Shown here piece by piece: positions 39,527-53,969 of a stretch of DNA of 64,000 bases; position 1 is the stretch's first letter, and each line of letters begins with the position of its first letter. The notes beneath the pieces are model-generated. The model was not told the origin of the DNA. It did no database searches and saw nothing but the letters and a program-made list of their open reading frames with translations. The stretch lies in NCBI GenBank assembly GCA_013398955.1, contig VWPU01014050.1, positions 124,001 to 188,000 on the forward strand, written 5' to 3'. The DNA comes from Callaeas wilsoni (Eukaryota > Chordata > Aves > Passeriformes > Callaeidae). The position numbers and the translations under genes were made by a program.

Positions 39527-42500
39527 AAAATTAAGAGGTATGCAGGTCACATGACTGTGCAAAGCCACTTGTAAAGGCTAATGCCTTTTCAGACCAAATG
39601 CTTTGTACATGGGAGGTAATTGGTTATATACTTAAAAGCTGAATTCAGAGGCTGAAATTTTAAGCTATAAAAGTTGTGTGCAAAACGTGGGCTTATTTTT
39701 TTTCTTCTCCACCTGATTCTGTGTGTGTCTGACCTGTGAGGTTTTTTCCCGCTAGGCTTCTGTTTAACCATTCCCCATGTCTGAGAGCAGGAGCTGGATA
39801 GAAATCACTTTGACTTCCTTGTATCATTCATTGGGCACCACAAAGGTTTCTGCAGAGGCAGTCCTTCCCTTTGTCCTATGGGCACAATTCACTGTTAGGA
39901 TCTATTTCTAACTAATTTAAGATCAAATTGGCTTATTTGCAGAAAAAAAATTCCCATCAAGTCCAGAACAGATGCCTATCGTCCTGATTGCTGTTTCTGG
40001 AAACCAAATTTATTTTAAATGCAGGTGAATATGCTGAGAGGAAAGGGTCTAGCATTAGAAAGTTGAAAAAAAAAAAGTTGAATTCAGTGAAATCAGATTG
40101 AACTGATGTTTTGCTGGAAAGTCTGTTAATCACCCACATCTGTTAATCACATTGAAAATTCTTTCCATTATCCAAAATTATTCAGTGTCTTCCTTCTCTA
40201 ACTCCATTTAATGTGCAATAATCAAGGCTGAACAGCTCCTGTAAGGAGTTCTAAAAGCAATGGTATGATAAGTATAAAAAGGCAAAATGTTCTTTGTCCT
40301 CATTAAAAACTCTGAGCAGAGTGTTAAATAATATTAATGGCTGGGATTGTCAGTACTTAACAGTACTTTCCTAGTACAAGTGATTTTATTGATCGATACA
40401 GTCTCAATGTAACAGGGCAGATTATTCTACTGATTTTATCGAAACCTTAACTAAGTTTGTTAGTGTACCACATATCCTTAAATAGATCTAGATGATGATG
40501 TAGATTAAGAAAAGCAGACCACCATCCATCTTTTTTTGATCGGTTAATAACTTAAATCCATCATTGCTGTGACTGGCTTTTTTAAGATTCTGTTGTGCAT
40601 ACGTGTTTCTTTAGTGGTAGAGATACATACCTGGGTTTAGACAGCAGTGGATTTTAAAGAAGTGTGCCTGACACATGCAGGATTGTATATTTGTTAAGAG
40701 GAAGCAGAAAGCCAAAGAAAACAGGGAAGCAAAATAATTCTGTAGATAATTTAAAGGAGAGCCATTTATTAAAAGTGTCTATCTGCAGAGATTTATGAAG
40801 AATTATTTGAAGCATTTTTCAAGCATGCTCAGGAAATTACCTGGCTTGTGTTTTAGGAGTTAAATTTTTGCTTTTCAACTTGTTCTATGTTGTGATTTAT
40901 GATTAATATTTTTTTTCCTTCATCTTCAATAATCTGTTTGGTTTTGCTCTATGGAATTTTGCTGCATGAACTCTCTCATTTTACTCTTACATGTTTGAGG
41001 TGATCAAAATAAATTTTACTCAGTTAAGCACAGAATTTACATTAGTAGTTGTGACAGGTTTAGAAACCATGTCTAAGTGCTTGTTCTCTTTTTGTTATAC
41101 TGTGTATCATAATGATATTGTATTACATACTTTTGCCCAAGTTAAGATGAACATCGAAGTGTACTAATCATGCATTTCCATACAGTGAGAAATGGTCTCT
41201 GTCATGACTGCATATGCTCAGAATAACTGGAAAATATTTTAAGAGGGGAGAGAAAGAAATTAAGTTCTCCATCTGCAGTCTATGAAAGCAGAACTAGGGA
41301 TATTAAAACTCAAGGGCTGGCATACTGCTGCAGTCTGCTGATGACTGTTCCGATGATGATTCCTTCTAAATCCATACAAAGTATGAGGTACTTAATTCAT
41401 TTAGCCATGATGAAAGAAGATGTGGTCACCTTCCTTTTCCTGAATGCAGCTCCACATTTGATGTGTAGGCAATAAATTTTCTTTTTCCTTAATAGATATT
41501 TAATAGATTTGCTTGAGCTCTTTGTGGGAGGTGGAGAGGAGTCAAAAAAATTTTGTCCATTATAGTAAAGAAGGAAGAAGGGGCAGTAATTTCTGCAGTC
41601 TTATTATCACCACCTGAAGTTTGGTAGAAAGGCTCACCTTTTTAATCAATCCGTAGCATGTTAAACACATTTTCACTTCCTATTCTATATGTTTTACATA
41701 AGGTAGTTCTTACATTTTAATATACAAGTGACTATTGCTTTTTTAAATTGGACTTTCAAAGCAAGTTAAATCTTAAGGGCTTTTTCTTCAAAATTAGTCT
41801 GTAAAGTTAATGAATTGCTAATACAGGGATAAACTTATTTTCTGCTGAAGGAATATTTTATTATTGCATATGTAGTGTAACACACTATGTTTTGTTAGGT
41901 TTTTTGAGTAGTATACAGCGCTAAATTAGAATGTAGTTTAGACGTAGATTGCATTTACTTTATGCAGTCTGGTAGCATTCTTCTGTATACACTCTTTGTC
42001 TGAGTGAAGATCCACCATTAATATTCTTTACACATTTATAAATTACACATGAGTCCAGGGGAAAAATGTTCATGAAGAAGCAAATAATTCTTTTTTTACA
42101 GCAGGATTTCAATCTGCACATAAGGCATAGGCTGTGTTTGGAGGCCAGAGGAAGAAAACAAAATAGGGACTATATTCTGAATAACTGAACCATTTATTAT
42201 GTGCTTTGGATGAAGAACTCGTTCTGGGGAAAGAAATAGTGTAGGATCATCCTACATGTGTAAGCAATATTAAATAAATCCTTGTACATAAGGGAGCTGA
42301 ATTAAAGCTTGATTCTAGTGTGCCACAATAACTTTATTGTCCAACATTGTTTGTATCATTTAATATAGACCATTCTGAAAAAAATACTTCAAACAAACAA
42401 AACCCAACAAGCTGTGGAACTAATCACAAGATACTGAAATAAATGAGCAGTAATTCTTGACCTTCTGCTTTAGATGTTGAAAGGAAGGAGCATAGGATCA

Positions 42501-44477
42501 GAAGAATTCTTTGCAAGAAGTGCTGCTAAGCAAAACATGAGAGCTGGTCTATCAGTAGCGGAGAGGTGAGCAGAGGAAAAGGCAAATAGCCTTCCTCAGA
42601 TAGGTTGTGGAAGGGTGGTCAGTGAGCCTTCTCCTTTGGTTCTGCAGTAAATTGAATGCTCCTGCATTAGATATAATTCCCATGTGTGTGTATGTGTGCT
42701 GCCTTTTCTTGGCATTTATGCAGTCTTACATGACTCCTTTCTGAAAGATGTTGAAGGATTTCAGAGTGAACTAAGGGGGGAAGGTCCTGTGGTCATGGGT
42801 AGCTTAGGAGAATAACAAATGCTTGTTATCTTCTCTAACATTTTCTATCTCTACCCACATCACTATTGATTGTCTTTTTTTTTTCCACCTGCTTATTGTC
42901 TCTGTTGTCCAAATATAATATAGATTTAGTTACATGTAAAAAAGCTCATTTTACACTAAACCAAATAATTGCAGAATGTTTTGACTGAGATAGGCTTGGA
43001 TTTCTGTGAAGGTACGTTTGCAAACAAGTACACATTATTGAATTATGCCTAAATTTATAACTCTGATAGGAATTTTTCCTATTGACTTTGAAAATATGGA
43101 CATTAAAACAAGAAACTTCCAGGATTACTTATAATAAATACTGTGAATTATATATAAGAAAATTTTCAGGAAGTATTGATGTAAAAATTAAAGCGCATGG
43201 TGCAGTTTCTTCTTTTTAATTTCTCATAATTATCATTGTCTTTATCTAATATACTTTTTCTTCTGTAGATGAAAAAAATTTGCAGAAACAAAGCGTGAAG
43301 CAGAAGTAGAACCTTTAATTTCATTAGGCATGTTGTAACTGGTGAAGATTAATGTATATATCTCTTGCTAATTCTTTTCAATTACTCAGTTCATATAAAT
43401 TCCCAAACCTTGTTAATTATGCTGAAGTCAGATGGTAATTTTTAACAGTGTTTCCACAGCAAGGGAATTTTCCTAGTCTAACCTTGCCCTCCTGTAGAAA
43501 CTCTCAGCAGATTAGGCATTCTGACTGTAGTCCATTCGTTTTCAGCACAAGCCTAATTGCTGCCGACTGCCTGCCACAGGTACCCTGGTTATTGTACATT
43601 TAAGGGATGCAGGTTCTTCTGAGAACAAATAAGGAAAGATTAATTGTTTGTTTTGTTTCATCCCAAGAGAAATGTGGGAGCTTAATCAAGAAAAATAATT
43701 TCTTCTGTTGATTTGGCTTATTTGTGGAAAGGGATAATTGTATAGAGGCAGGCATAGAGCTATGCATTTTGAAAGAAATTTTGCCATTTACCTACTTGGG
43801 AGGCAAAGATACAGCAAAATAAATGTAACACAGCATTGGAATTGATGGGGATGGTTCACATTTCTCATAGTAAGTAATTTGGCTGCTGGGCTTTTATTTG
43901 AACCAATATTGCTAGGTGGTGTTGTCATTTGTTTTGTCTGCTTCTTTGGATATCTAATCAAGGAGACAATAGTAGGGGGAAAAACGCTTTTCCAAATTGT
44001 CCTTAATTGCTAGAGCACAAAGTGAGCTAAGCACTCAGGTATTTCCAATTAAAGAACTTGTTTCCAGCAAGCACCATTAAATCTATCTTTCCCAATCTGA
44101 TAAATAAGCTATCAAAGAGTGGAACAGATTAATTGAGAGCAATTAGTTCAAAGCTCAGTATAACAGTTAGAGTGAACCAACATTATCAATGAATGCAAAT
44201 TTTACATAAAGCAGTAAGAAGCACTGATGCAACAAAACAGAGTTGAGAGTAGCCACTAAGCACAAAGGAAAATTTTATATATGATGTAGAAATAAAAGAC
44301 ATGGGAAAATCACAGATCATTAATTCAGAACCATCACAAGATTTATCCCGATTGTATCTAAAGCATAAGAAAGCCTTGCGTATACTTCGACACTTATGTT
44401 CATAGACACAGTAATCTCCAAGTGTACTTTGCTTGTGTTAATAATCAGTAACCCCGGTGTTTGGTAGAGACTTAGCC

Positions 44478-44516
44478 TACACACTGTATTTTCATTTGCC
44501 TTTAATACAGTGTGTA
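44478..44516. repeat. Perfect 13-bp inverted repeat (hairpin)
   Basis: TACACACTGTATT at 44478-44490 and its exact reverse complement AATACAGTGTGTA at 44504-44516 flank a 13-nt loop. The flanks show only weak further complementarity. Confidence 0.88.
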
Positions 44517-44836
44517 TTCCAATACATCTAGACCTTTTGGATGAGTGTTCCTTTCTTCCAGCTGCCTGTGCATGCCAAATTGCATTGGTCCACATGGTGT
44601 AAACATCATTGTGTATGTGAGTCCTCTGGATATTTCTCTTAATGACAAAACATACAAAAAGCACCTGAATGCTCTCCTTATGTGTCAGCCTTTTGCTCTT
44701 TGACAGTGCACACATCATCATGAGGAGAAAGCCTCTCTGTCACCTTAGATATCTAAATAAACTTATAGGGTCTGAGTATTAATATGTTTTTTAAAAAGTA
44801 TTACATATTAGTTCACTTGTTGATAGTTGTTGTGTT

Positions 44837-45095
44837 TATTCTGCTTTGGAGTAATGTACTCCATCAAGAAGAAGGCACATGAAATAGATTAATTTCTAAG
44901 TCAGTTTTTACAGTTTTACAGTTTCTATATTCTGCTTTGGAGTAATGTACTCCATCAAGAAGAAGGCACATGAAATAGATTAATTTCTAAGTCAGTTTTT
45001 ACAGTTTTACAGTTTCTATATTCTGCTTTGGAGTAATGTACTCCATCAAGAAGAAGGCACATGAAATAGATTAATTTCTAAGTCAGTTTTTACAG
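44837..45095. repeat. Perfect 91-bp tandem repeat, 2.85 copies
   Basis: The unit starting CTGCTTTGGAGTAATG begins at 44841, 44932 and 45023, an exact 91-nt period. The third copy ends at TTTTTACAG (45095). I see no difference between copies. Each unit contains the short inverted repeat GGAGTA-ATG-TACTCC. The identity implies recent duplication or an assembly artefact. Confidence 0.95.
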
Positions 45096-48000
45096 AACTA
45101 CCTTGGCTAGGTAAGTTACATTGCTGCCCTATGTGTTGGCATCATTCCTGTAAATTGACAGCACAGATATACTAGCTGCCACAACTTTTAAAACTGCTCT
45201 CTTAGAGTGTCAGTTTGTGTGGTGCATCTCTGGCCTTTACAGCAGCAATGTGGCTGGAGTCTGCTTTTGCAGAATTACAGTTTTAAAATGGTTGGATAAA
45301 AATCTTATTTCTTATGCTGTTGCAACCCACTGGGTACGTCTGTTCTAGGAAAATGAAAAGGTCAGTGATAACTTTCCCAATAAAACCTTCTGAGAAAATG
45401 TCATTCCAGTTATGTGTATCTGACTGGGGGAGTTCATCCTCCATTTTTTGAGCTTCATATTTTTTTATTTCTGGAATATCATCATCATTAGAGAAATTCA
45501 GCATTCATAACCATGTTAGTATGGTGTCATATCAGCTCCTGAGCTGATGATAACAGACATGCTTTAACAGACATAGGACTTTGAATACAAGTAATTTACA
45601 GTATTTTTTTTTTTTTGGTATCTGTGCTGGCAAGTCACAACTGAATAAGATCACCACTGTATTCTGTGTAACCATGGTTTTCTGAGCAGCTTCTCCATAG
45701 TTTTGGCTTCTGAAAAATATTCAGGATATCTCCAAAAAATCATGAGGAAGTTAGACAAGTGAAACCTCTCCTAGTTTCTTCAGATGTCAAGGTATCCAGA
45801 TCTTCAAGTGTGCTTTCAGTGTGGGATCCAGCTCTCACACATAGTTCAGTGGGAAAGGTTCCTAATGTAACACTCATTGAAAAAAGAGCACTCACAAAAC
45901 CACAGGGGAGTATGGAGGAACAAAGACCATGCACAGAATTCAGAGTCTTGCAACCAGCAGCATTTAAGCAGCTGTCTCCACATTATCCTATCAGATGTTT
46001 CTCTGTGTATTTGGACTCAGTCAAGGTCATGCAGTGATATGTGCTAATAGGTTTGAACAGCAGCGGTTGCATAACTTTACTGTTATGTTAAGCGGTTGTA
46101 TAGCAGTTGTACAATTTGTGTTTCTGTAATTATATTGTATTTAAATACCATGCAATAGTGCTTACCTGCTTTACAGAGGGATTTTTTTTATAATTAATCA
46201 AATTCAGGCAAGTTTAATTATGTGACCTGAGTTAGTTATCCAGCTTTAAGTGCTGGAATCACAAGAACATGTACTGCAAGAGTAAGTTACCACAAAATAT
46301 TGGGATCTTTTTTTACTATTGGAAATAAAGATTAGTGGGTTTTATGACGAATTTGCCCTCTAATGATGTAGGAGGCTCTTGATGACTGTGGTTCAATGCA
46401 AATACTCTTGGAACCATATTATTAATGTAAAAGTACAGACATTTCAGTGAAGAGGTCCAGCAGCCAGGCTTGGCATCTCAACCCAAATTTTTAGTGGCAA
46501 AAAAATCCCAAAAAGCATCCAAATTTCTCTAGTTTGTCAATTATTTTTGCCAAATTTTACAAAGCAATGATGTTCACCAAGGAAGTCAGAGAGAAGTCTA
46601 TCATCAGACAAGACTGCTGGGTTTGTTACCGTGTGTATGGAGACATGTAAATTATTTTCCCTATAGTATATTTACCAGTTATAACCACCATATTGTCCTT
46701 TTTATATCTATAGCATATTCTTTCAACTTCAGATTCTTTCACCTCTCCATCTTCAAACCTTATATTGTTTTGGTTTTTTCTCCTGGAATTTAATTTTGTC
46801 CCTTTGACTTTATTCAATCTTATTCAATCTACATATCAGTTATAGTATTGTCTTCTGATAATCAAATACTGAAGGTCATCTCTGTGGCCAGTCAGCAGAC
46901 AATGCAAGGTTTTTTGTAGATTTGAGTTCTACTATAAATCCTTTCTGAACCCTTACACTACATCCACATCTGATGGCATACTCACTTTTATTTGCTCATC
47001 ATGGAATCTAGAGTCTGATTAAGCTCTCTGTACCACCGTATATAGTACTGTTTTGCCTTTTCATTGAAGCACCAATAAATGTGACTTAAATAACAATTTT
47101 ACTTAGCTTCAGATGCTAAAGTTTTCTTGTAAGGTAAACCAGAGCCTTCAGAAAAAGAATAACCACTGGGAAGAAGAGGTGCAACACAGAGTTTTTATGA
47201 ATTCTTCTTGTGTGGGAAACATGGAGACCAAATAGTTGTGCCAAAGTGAGTAATAGGAATAAGGAAGATTGCTGTCTAAAATGCCAGAATATATGATTTA
47301 TTAATCTGTGATGCTCAATTTCAACCTCATTTGTGGAGTTTACTGACCATAATTAAGTAGTTCTCTGGTTGCTGAGTGAGGAACATCAAGTAATTGTTAA
47401 GTGTGAATACAACATCAAAAATACGGGATTTATAAAGAACATCTTGGCATTCTTGCAGCATTCTAATGTTATGATAATATTTAACAGAAATACAGATCTT
47501 CTGCTTCCATTAGCAGGCCAAATTGCAATGTTTTTTCTCTGTTTTGGAGAAGTCATCCCTCTTTCAATAAGAAGAATGTGGAGAGCTTTTAGCCAAATCA
47601 GAACATTGTCCATAGAATTGCTATGGTGTGACAAATGCAGCCTTCCAAGTGATGCTGCTTGTGTGCCATCAGCACAGAAAGGGTAAATAAGCATTCACTG
47701 CCCAAGTTAGGATGGTCTCTTTTCACAAGTAATTGCATCGTTCCTCACCTTTATCAAGGACTCCCTTGCTGGTGAGTTTTGGGAGGGACAAGTGTCAAGG
47801 AACAGAACCATAATGAAGTACCTGTGATTGAGCAAGGATTACATTGCTCTGTTAATTCTGTAAAAACTTGTCAGTTTGCCACCCAAATAAATGCCTGGAC
47901 TGCGTAAAACATGGAGCAGAGTGACCTCTAGAAGAAAAATCAATGGCAATTCATATTTCATATGTCTATAATTGCTTGTGAGAGCACGGCAGCAGTTTGT

Positions 48001-50218
48001 TTATAGAGCAGCTTGTTCTACCAGGGATTGTTTCCTGACTTTTTCTTCTTTCTAGTGGTGATGCCTCTCATGGACTGTGAATCACAGCTAGACACAGCAA
48101 TAGACAAGTTTTATTGGTGGTGATTTTTTATTATTGTTTTCACATTACTGTCTTTGGAATTGCTGCAATGTGTTCTCTTCCAACCAGTGCACTAATCTAT
48201 GGTTACATGTAAATCGTGTTCACAGCTGTTTCCTTGAAAGACTCATGAAGCTGTTTTTTACCTTCTTTTTAGTAGGCAAGGCTTTATCCTCCATTTGCTA
48301 GTATTTTAGCCATCAAACTGATTCCATTGTATGGCCATCATTTTTAAGCAATTTATCAGAGAAGCAAAGCATTCTCACAGTCTGCTAATTTAAAGACAGA
48401 ATTTTGAAAATATCTTTTTTCCCCTGCTTTGCTTTGTTTTATTTTGGTTTGGGTTTTTTTTTTTTTTTCCAGAAGCTGTTGTAAGATTTGTATCCCCACT
48501 GAGGACCGAGATGTCATAGGGATAGAGAAAATGCCGCTCACTTTATGGATTACTGTTAGGTCAACAAAACTTTGGCAGCATTGATTAACTTGACAGTGAG
48601 TACAGCAGTACATTTATCACTTATGGCTGTGCTGTAGAAAATCTAATAAGAGGCAAACAATTCCCTTTAGAGCAGTAACAGGTTCACTGTGGCTAACGGT
48701 GCATGCACTGGAAATTTCTGACTTTAAATTATACCCTTGCTGCTAGTTGGGTCATTGACTCCAAGCTACTGCACTTTCACTACTATGTTCTGTATTATTA
48801 ATTTGATCAAAATTGTTTTGGCTTCTATAAATGTGTGCAAGCCCTATATTGAAGTTCACATAAACTCATAAGCATTTTTGAAGAAGGAATGCAGGAGGAG
48901 CATGATCCAAGCTACATTATATAGAATGGGCAGTTGCTTGTTACAGCTACAGATGTTTGAGGCCTTACAAGGTTATAAAAGAAAAATTTTGAACTCTTGC
49001 TTACAAACCTGCCACTAATTCACAGATGTAAATAAATCCTAAACCCAAATCTATCTTACATTCAATAAATTTCATTGGTTGGTCAGAAGGACTTTTGCAC
49101 ATGTGCTAATATGTTCTTTTTTAATTACCAGTAATTACCTTAAAAATTCTGTGTAAGTTGATTTACAGATATGTTCTTCCAGTTGTCTTCTTTTTGCAAT
49201 AATTATGAGAACTGAACTGCTAAGAAGAGATTTTTTTGCCTTTCCTGTGTAGAAGCGCTGCTGCTTGACTACAGGTTACTGTTTGGCTATAATCTTATAG
49301 TGAAATTGGGTTTTATTTAGTATTTCTTGGTTTCACTTTCATAGAACTTTTCTGAAAGCCTACGACCAGTACATTAGAAAATGTCTTTGCATTGCAAATA
49401 TTTAAAAAATAAAGATTTTTTGGGTTTTGGTTTTTTAAAAACATTTTGTACTGATTAATTCTCTTAAATGGAAGCCCTGCATAAGATATTCTCCTACAGA
49501 CGAATATCAAGCTTTTTTGCAGTTCAAATAACCAAAAGTATGTAAAGGTCACATAACCAAATAATTGTGTTTATAGAAACATGCAGGAAAGAAGATTTAA
49601 GAAAATTTGGTGTTAAGTGCAGATCAGAATATAGAGTGTGCAGCTTAACTTGTGGCTTTGTGACACAATCTGCAAAATGGCTGTTCAAATGAGAGAGTAG
49701 TAATTTTAATTTTTTTTATATATTAGGAAATCTGGTACAGTAGACTAGAGAGCATTTGTGGGTAGCAACTGTTATTTGAAGTACTTTATGTCATTTTAGG
49801 GAACTGTTTAAATTGGAGGTTTTGTTCTGCAGTATCTGTAAAAATGATGTTGTTTTCTTTGTTGGGAGAGAAGTATTCTACTTGAATCAATTGTCAGGAG
49901 GCTTAATGTAATAAGGCAGTTTGTGGTCTGACTAAAAGAAACACTGTGCAAAAGAAATTCCCATAGCAGTTTGTTTTTAACAGAAAAACTGAGTTCACCT
50001 GAACCATAAATACATTGAAAACTGTGGCTTAATAAGGTAGAGCAGCTTCAGAATGAACAGAGATTGTTGTCCAAAATATGTCTTGTAATGACTACAATTT
50101 AACCAAATATCTGTGTTAATGATAGTGAAGCAGATTCTTTTGCAAGAAATGATCAGCAAGTTGACATTAGTAACCTTTGCATAGTTTGGGGTAAAATACA
50201 ATTAAAATAGTGGCTCGC

Positions 50219-50253
50219 CTTTTTTTTTTTCTTTTTTTTTCTTTTTTTTTTTA
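50219..50253. repeat. Poly-T tract with single C interruptions
   Basis: About 35 nt of T broken by two Cs. It is low-complexity sequence and no attached retroelement body is recognised. Confidence 0.85.
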
Positions 50254-53200
50254 AAAATTTCCAGGATAGAAGTTGTTTCTCACTCTCTTATTGCATTTTA
50301 TAGGTAACAAGACACATTTCCACACTTTCTCCTGGGTTCATACAATAAAGGAGTTACCCTACTGGCTGCCTTACTGAACAGAGACCTGGTATTGATTACC
50401 TATCACACTGGCATCAGAACTACTCTTAGGATTCAATTTTTTTGTTGTTTTGCATATTTTATTGATCAAAAGTGGTAAATGAGCATCAAGCGTGCAAGAA
50501 GACGATGAATTGTTTACTTGCATAAAATAACCTTTCAATAAGGGAAGATGCATTGCTCACACTTTTGGTGCTGTTCTGCTGCCCGAAGCAGATGGCATTC
50601 AGCTGCTATTGATTTGCTCCTATAGTTACAGAGCAGCATGTAACAAGGCATGCTCATTTCTCTGAAAGAGAGGTGAGGTTTTTTGCCAGGGTGGCAGGAG
50701 TGAAAAAAGGAAGGATGGGGGGTTTCAAGGATTATTTTGGGGTTGTGGGTTTTTTTACAAGAAAAATGTTGAAGCCCTGTGCAAACAAAAAGCAGGATTT
50801 CTGTGTTTGCATAGGAAGAGAGTTACTTTGTACAGTTCTAGCACTTCTGATGACATTAATTCCTGATGCAGATTGAATCCATGAGCAAGCAAGTACGTAG
50901 GATTTTAAAAATAGCCAGAATTTAGCATCACAAGCTCCACACCACAAGTCTTAACTGCTATGTTTTTTTGATTTATACATGTTTTGTCCTGCTTGTGTAA
51001 AGACTATTGATTTATTAGTAGGACAAAATCATACTGCCGTATGCTGCGCTTGATTCTGCAAACAGTTAATTTCACAGAGGAATACAGAACTTAATAATTT
51101 GCTGCTAGATCTCTCCTGTAATGGAGAACATGCATACATGACAAAGTCAGCTTTCTCTGAAAATTTATGTGGAAGGATATTTAATGCAGAATTTTGGCAT
51201 GAACAAGATCTCTAATTCTTTGGCAGATTTTAACAAAATGCAGATATGTGATAGAAGAGAGTGTCAGCAAATATAGTATCAGCATGTTTGTTCGAAGACA
51301 AAGCATTTTAGTTAATTTGTAGTCCTGTTCCTGAAAGAGTAGTTTAGTGGGTGGTACTGAGGAACAGGGTACTGTCCTTGATCAATCTGTTTTAACATAG
51401 AAATAACCCTATGTGTCAAGATCCACAAGTGTCGTAGTATGAGAGTTAAATTCAGACTTTTGGTGGCAAAACTGGACCAGTTAAGCATTTCGACAACACA
51501 CATTCTTTCTTGCCCACCTGACTGTTGTGCAGTGACTTACTGCTAGAAAAGCTTGTATATTGCTTTTGGACATTCCTGAGCATCTTCCTGTTCTTATGTT
51601 ATTTAGGAAAATAGAATTAAATTATTTACTCCATTATGACTGCTCTACTGTCCTCCATTTCTTTTATACTGTGTTTCTTTTTAATGAAAATAATGACTGA
51701 GTTATGACCCCTGGCGAAACATTGTCTTGGCATAGTTATTAGGTAGTTATTTATCAAGAATTTAATTTAAACATGCGTATCAGTATCTGTTGAAAAATTT
51801 CCTGCTTCAGCTATTCAAATTTCTTTTCTCTGACATTGATTTCAGTTTGCTTGTGTAATTTATGAAATGCTGGCTATGCTTTTTTTAATATCCATATGGT
51901 TAAGTGTCACTACATCTTGACCATTTGTTATGCTGGTCTGTAGCAGAAGCAGGCCAGAACACACTGCCTGAATCTTTGGCTTTAACCTGTTGGTTCCAAT
52001 ACAAAGTAGATGTTTCTTATGAGTTTTTTTCAAGGAAAACCCTTCTGATTTTTTCAGAAAACAGATGTTTTTTAATCAATGGCTAATGCTGTCCTCACAG
52101 CATTTATTGCTTTGTTCTGTGTTGATTTGGTCTTGCTCTCCTGTGGCGCTAAGGAAATGTTTTAAACGTAAGAATGTTTATAAACAGAAGTTAATATAAA
52201 GAACATGGATAAGTGTGTGGTTTAAAACAGGCTTTTCTCTTGCTACGAGAAAGCCCTTTGCTTTCACAAATTTAAACAAATACTTTCATATTCTTGTTCT
52301 ATACCTGTGGTGTCTATATGTACTGTTAAGACTGACTCCAGTTTTCTTCGTTTTTGCCATTTCTGAGTTTGTCAGTGGTCAAAACATACTTTGTGCTTCT
52401 TTGCCATTGTGTTAGCAACCATGTCCTCGAGTACAGAATCAAGATATCAAAGTAAATTGTTAGTATATTAACTATTTGGGGGGAAAAAAACCCCAGCCAT
52501 AAAAACCAGTCCCACACACAGATTTTTACCTTTCTTTTACTGATAAAGGTAAGTAAATGTCTAGCACATAAAATGTATTTTCTTGTTAAGTTGATTAAAA
52601 TTCAAGTAAGCTTCAGAGTTTTTAAAATAAAGCTTGCCAATTTCCTTGTAGCTACACTTCCAACACTACAAAATAGCCTAGAGTACTTTATTCAACGTTG
52701 TATTTTGTGCTGAAAGGGCTACCAACACTCAGTACTAACAAACAAAACCCCAAAACCACCACCATATAAATCTAAATATATTTCGTCAGCTATGTTACCC
52801 CTGCTTTACCTCTGCAAAAGTGACACAATTGAGTTCATTAACCCCAGGTGCAAGAAGTACCAGGGCTTTCTACATTCTCTTGTTTGGACTTCAGAGTGGG
52901 TACCTGCTGCTTAGTCTAATTAGTTTCAAAGGGAATGTAGAATCATTTCTCAAGAGTTTACTCTGACCCAAAACATCTGACAAGAAAATGTCAGAGAGAC
53001 AAAATAAGAAGTTATTGTAGAGTTGAATAGCATTTTTGTTACGGTGTCTTGTAGAAATAATGCAGATGAGGAAATCATGCTCAGATGACTTCTAAATTTT
53101 TGATATGAAATTGTCATTCTTATGGAAAGCAAGACTTGTTTTCCTAGATAAGTTCCTCAGACCTTATCAAACATCTGGCTCTTTCCTTGTTCTCAGCAAA

Positions 53201-53376
53201 GCCTGCAAAATGAGTTAGAGCTGTGGGAGATTTCTTATGAAGCTAAAAAGAAGTGAAAATGTTATTATAGCCATCAGCAGCTCACTCCCCCAATCACTAG
53301 TGGTCCTTCTAAAGTCCATCATTGTTTTGTTACATTTTTTCCAATTTGCATCACTTGGAGCTGAGTTCTCCTAACT

Positions 53377-53438
53377 TATCTTGTAGCAACTTATTTATCT
53401 TTGCAAGTATCTTGTAACAACTTACTTATCTTTGCTGA
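53377..53438. repeat. Imperfect 31-bp tandem duplication
   Basis: Two adjacent 31-nt units, both starting TATCTTGTA and containing CAACTTA and TTATCTTTGC, differ at about four positions. Confidence 0.8.
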
Positions 53439-53648
53439 GTTGGCCTAAAGGCTTTTGGTGAGGAGTTTGTTGAAAGCTTTTTGGTAATTAAAGTAAGCTC
53501 TATCCTTTTAGGGATTGCAGTAAGTATTGAAACAGTCTCTTTCCTCTGTTGTAATAATTAGTCAGTAACCATCTTACCAAACTCTATCTGTTTCAATCAC
53601 AGCTGTTCTTTATTAATACCCAGTTCTCTCATGGTACTCTATTGTCAT

Positions 53649-53707
53649 TTATTACTATTACTACTACTATTATTATTGTTGTTATCATCATCCTCATCAT
53701 CATCATT
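53649..53707. repeat. Trinucleotide-rich tract (ATT/ACT then ATC)
   Basis: Mixed TTA, CTA and ATT triplets grade into TCATCATC triplets. It is a compound, interrupted microsatellite. Confidence 0.9.
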
Positions 53708-53969
53708 GTAGTTTTTTTAGTTCTCTAGTTCTAAAACAGCTATAAACAGTATGTTATACACCATTGTTAATCCAGAAAATGAGTTGAGTTCTCTTTGAAG
53801 GAATACTATGCACTTGCTGACTTTTTACTGTAACAAGCAAACATATTTCTGTGTGTTTTATGACCTCAACTAGAGAAATGCTTTGATGAGTATCCAAAAA
53901 AAAAAGGGGAAAATGGAAATGGAAGTATATGCTGAGTTTAAATCTGACAGTGATGAATGCTGATGGCTT

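Noticed and set aside
44320..44721. 133-codon minus-strand open frame
   Set aside because: No recognised homology. The region looks more like noncoding sequence with a hairpin than coding sequence.
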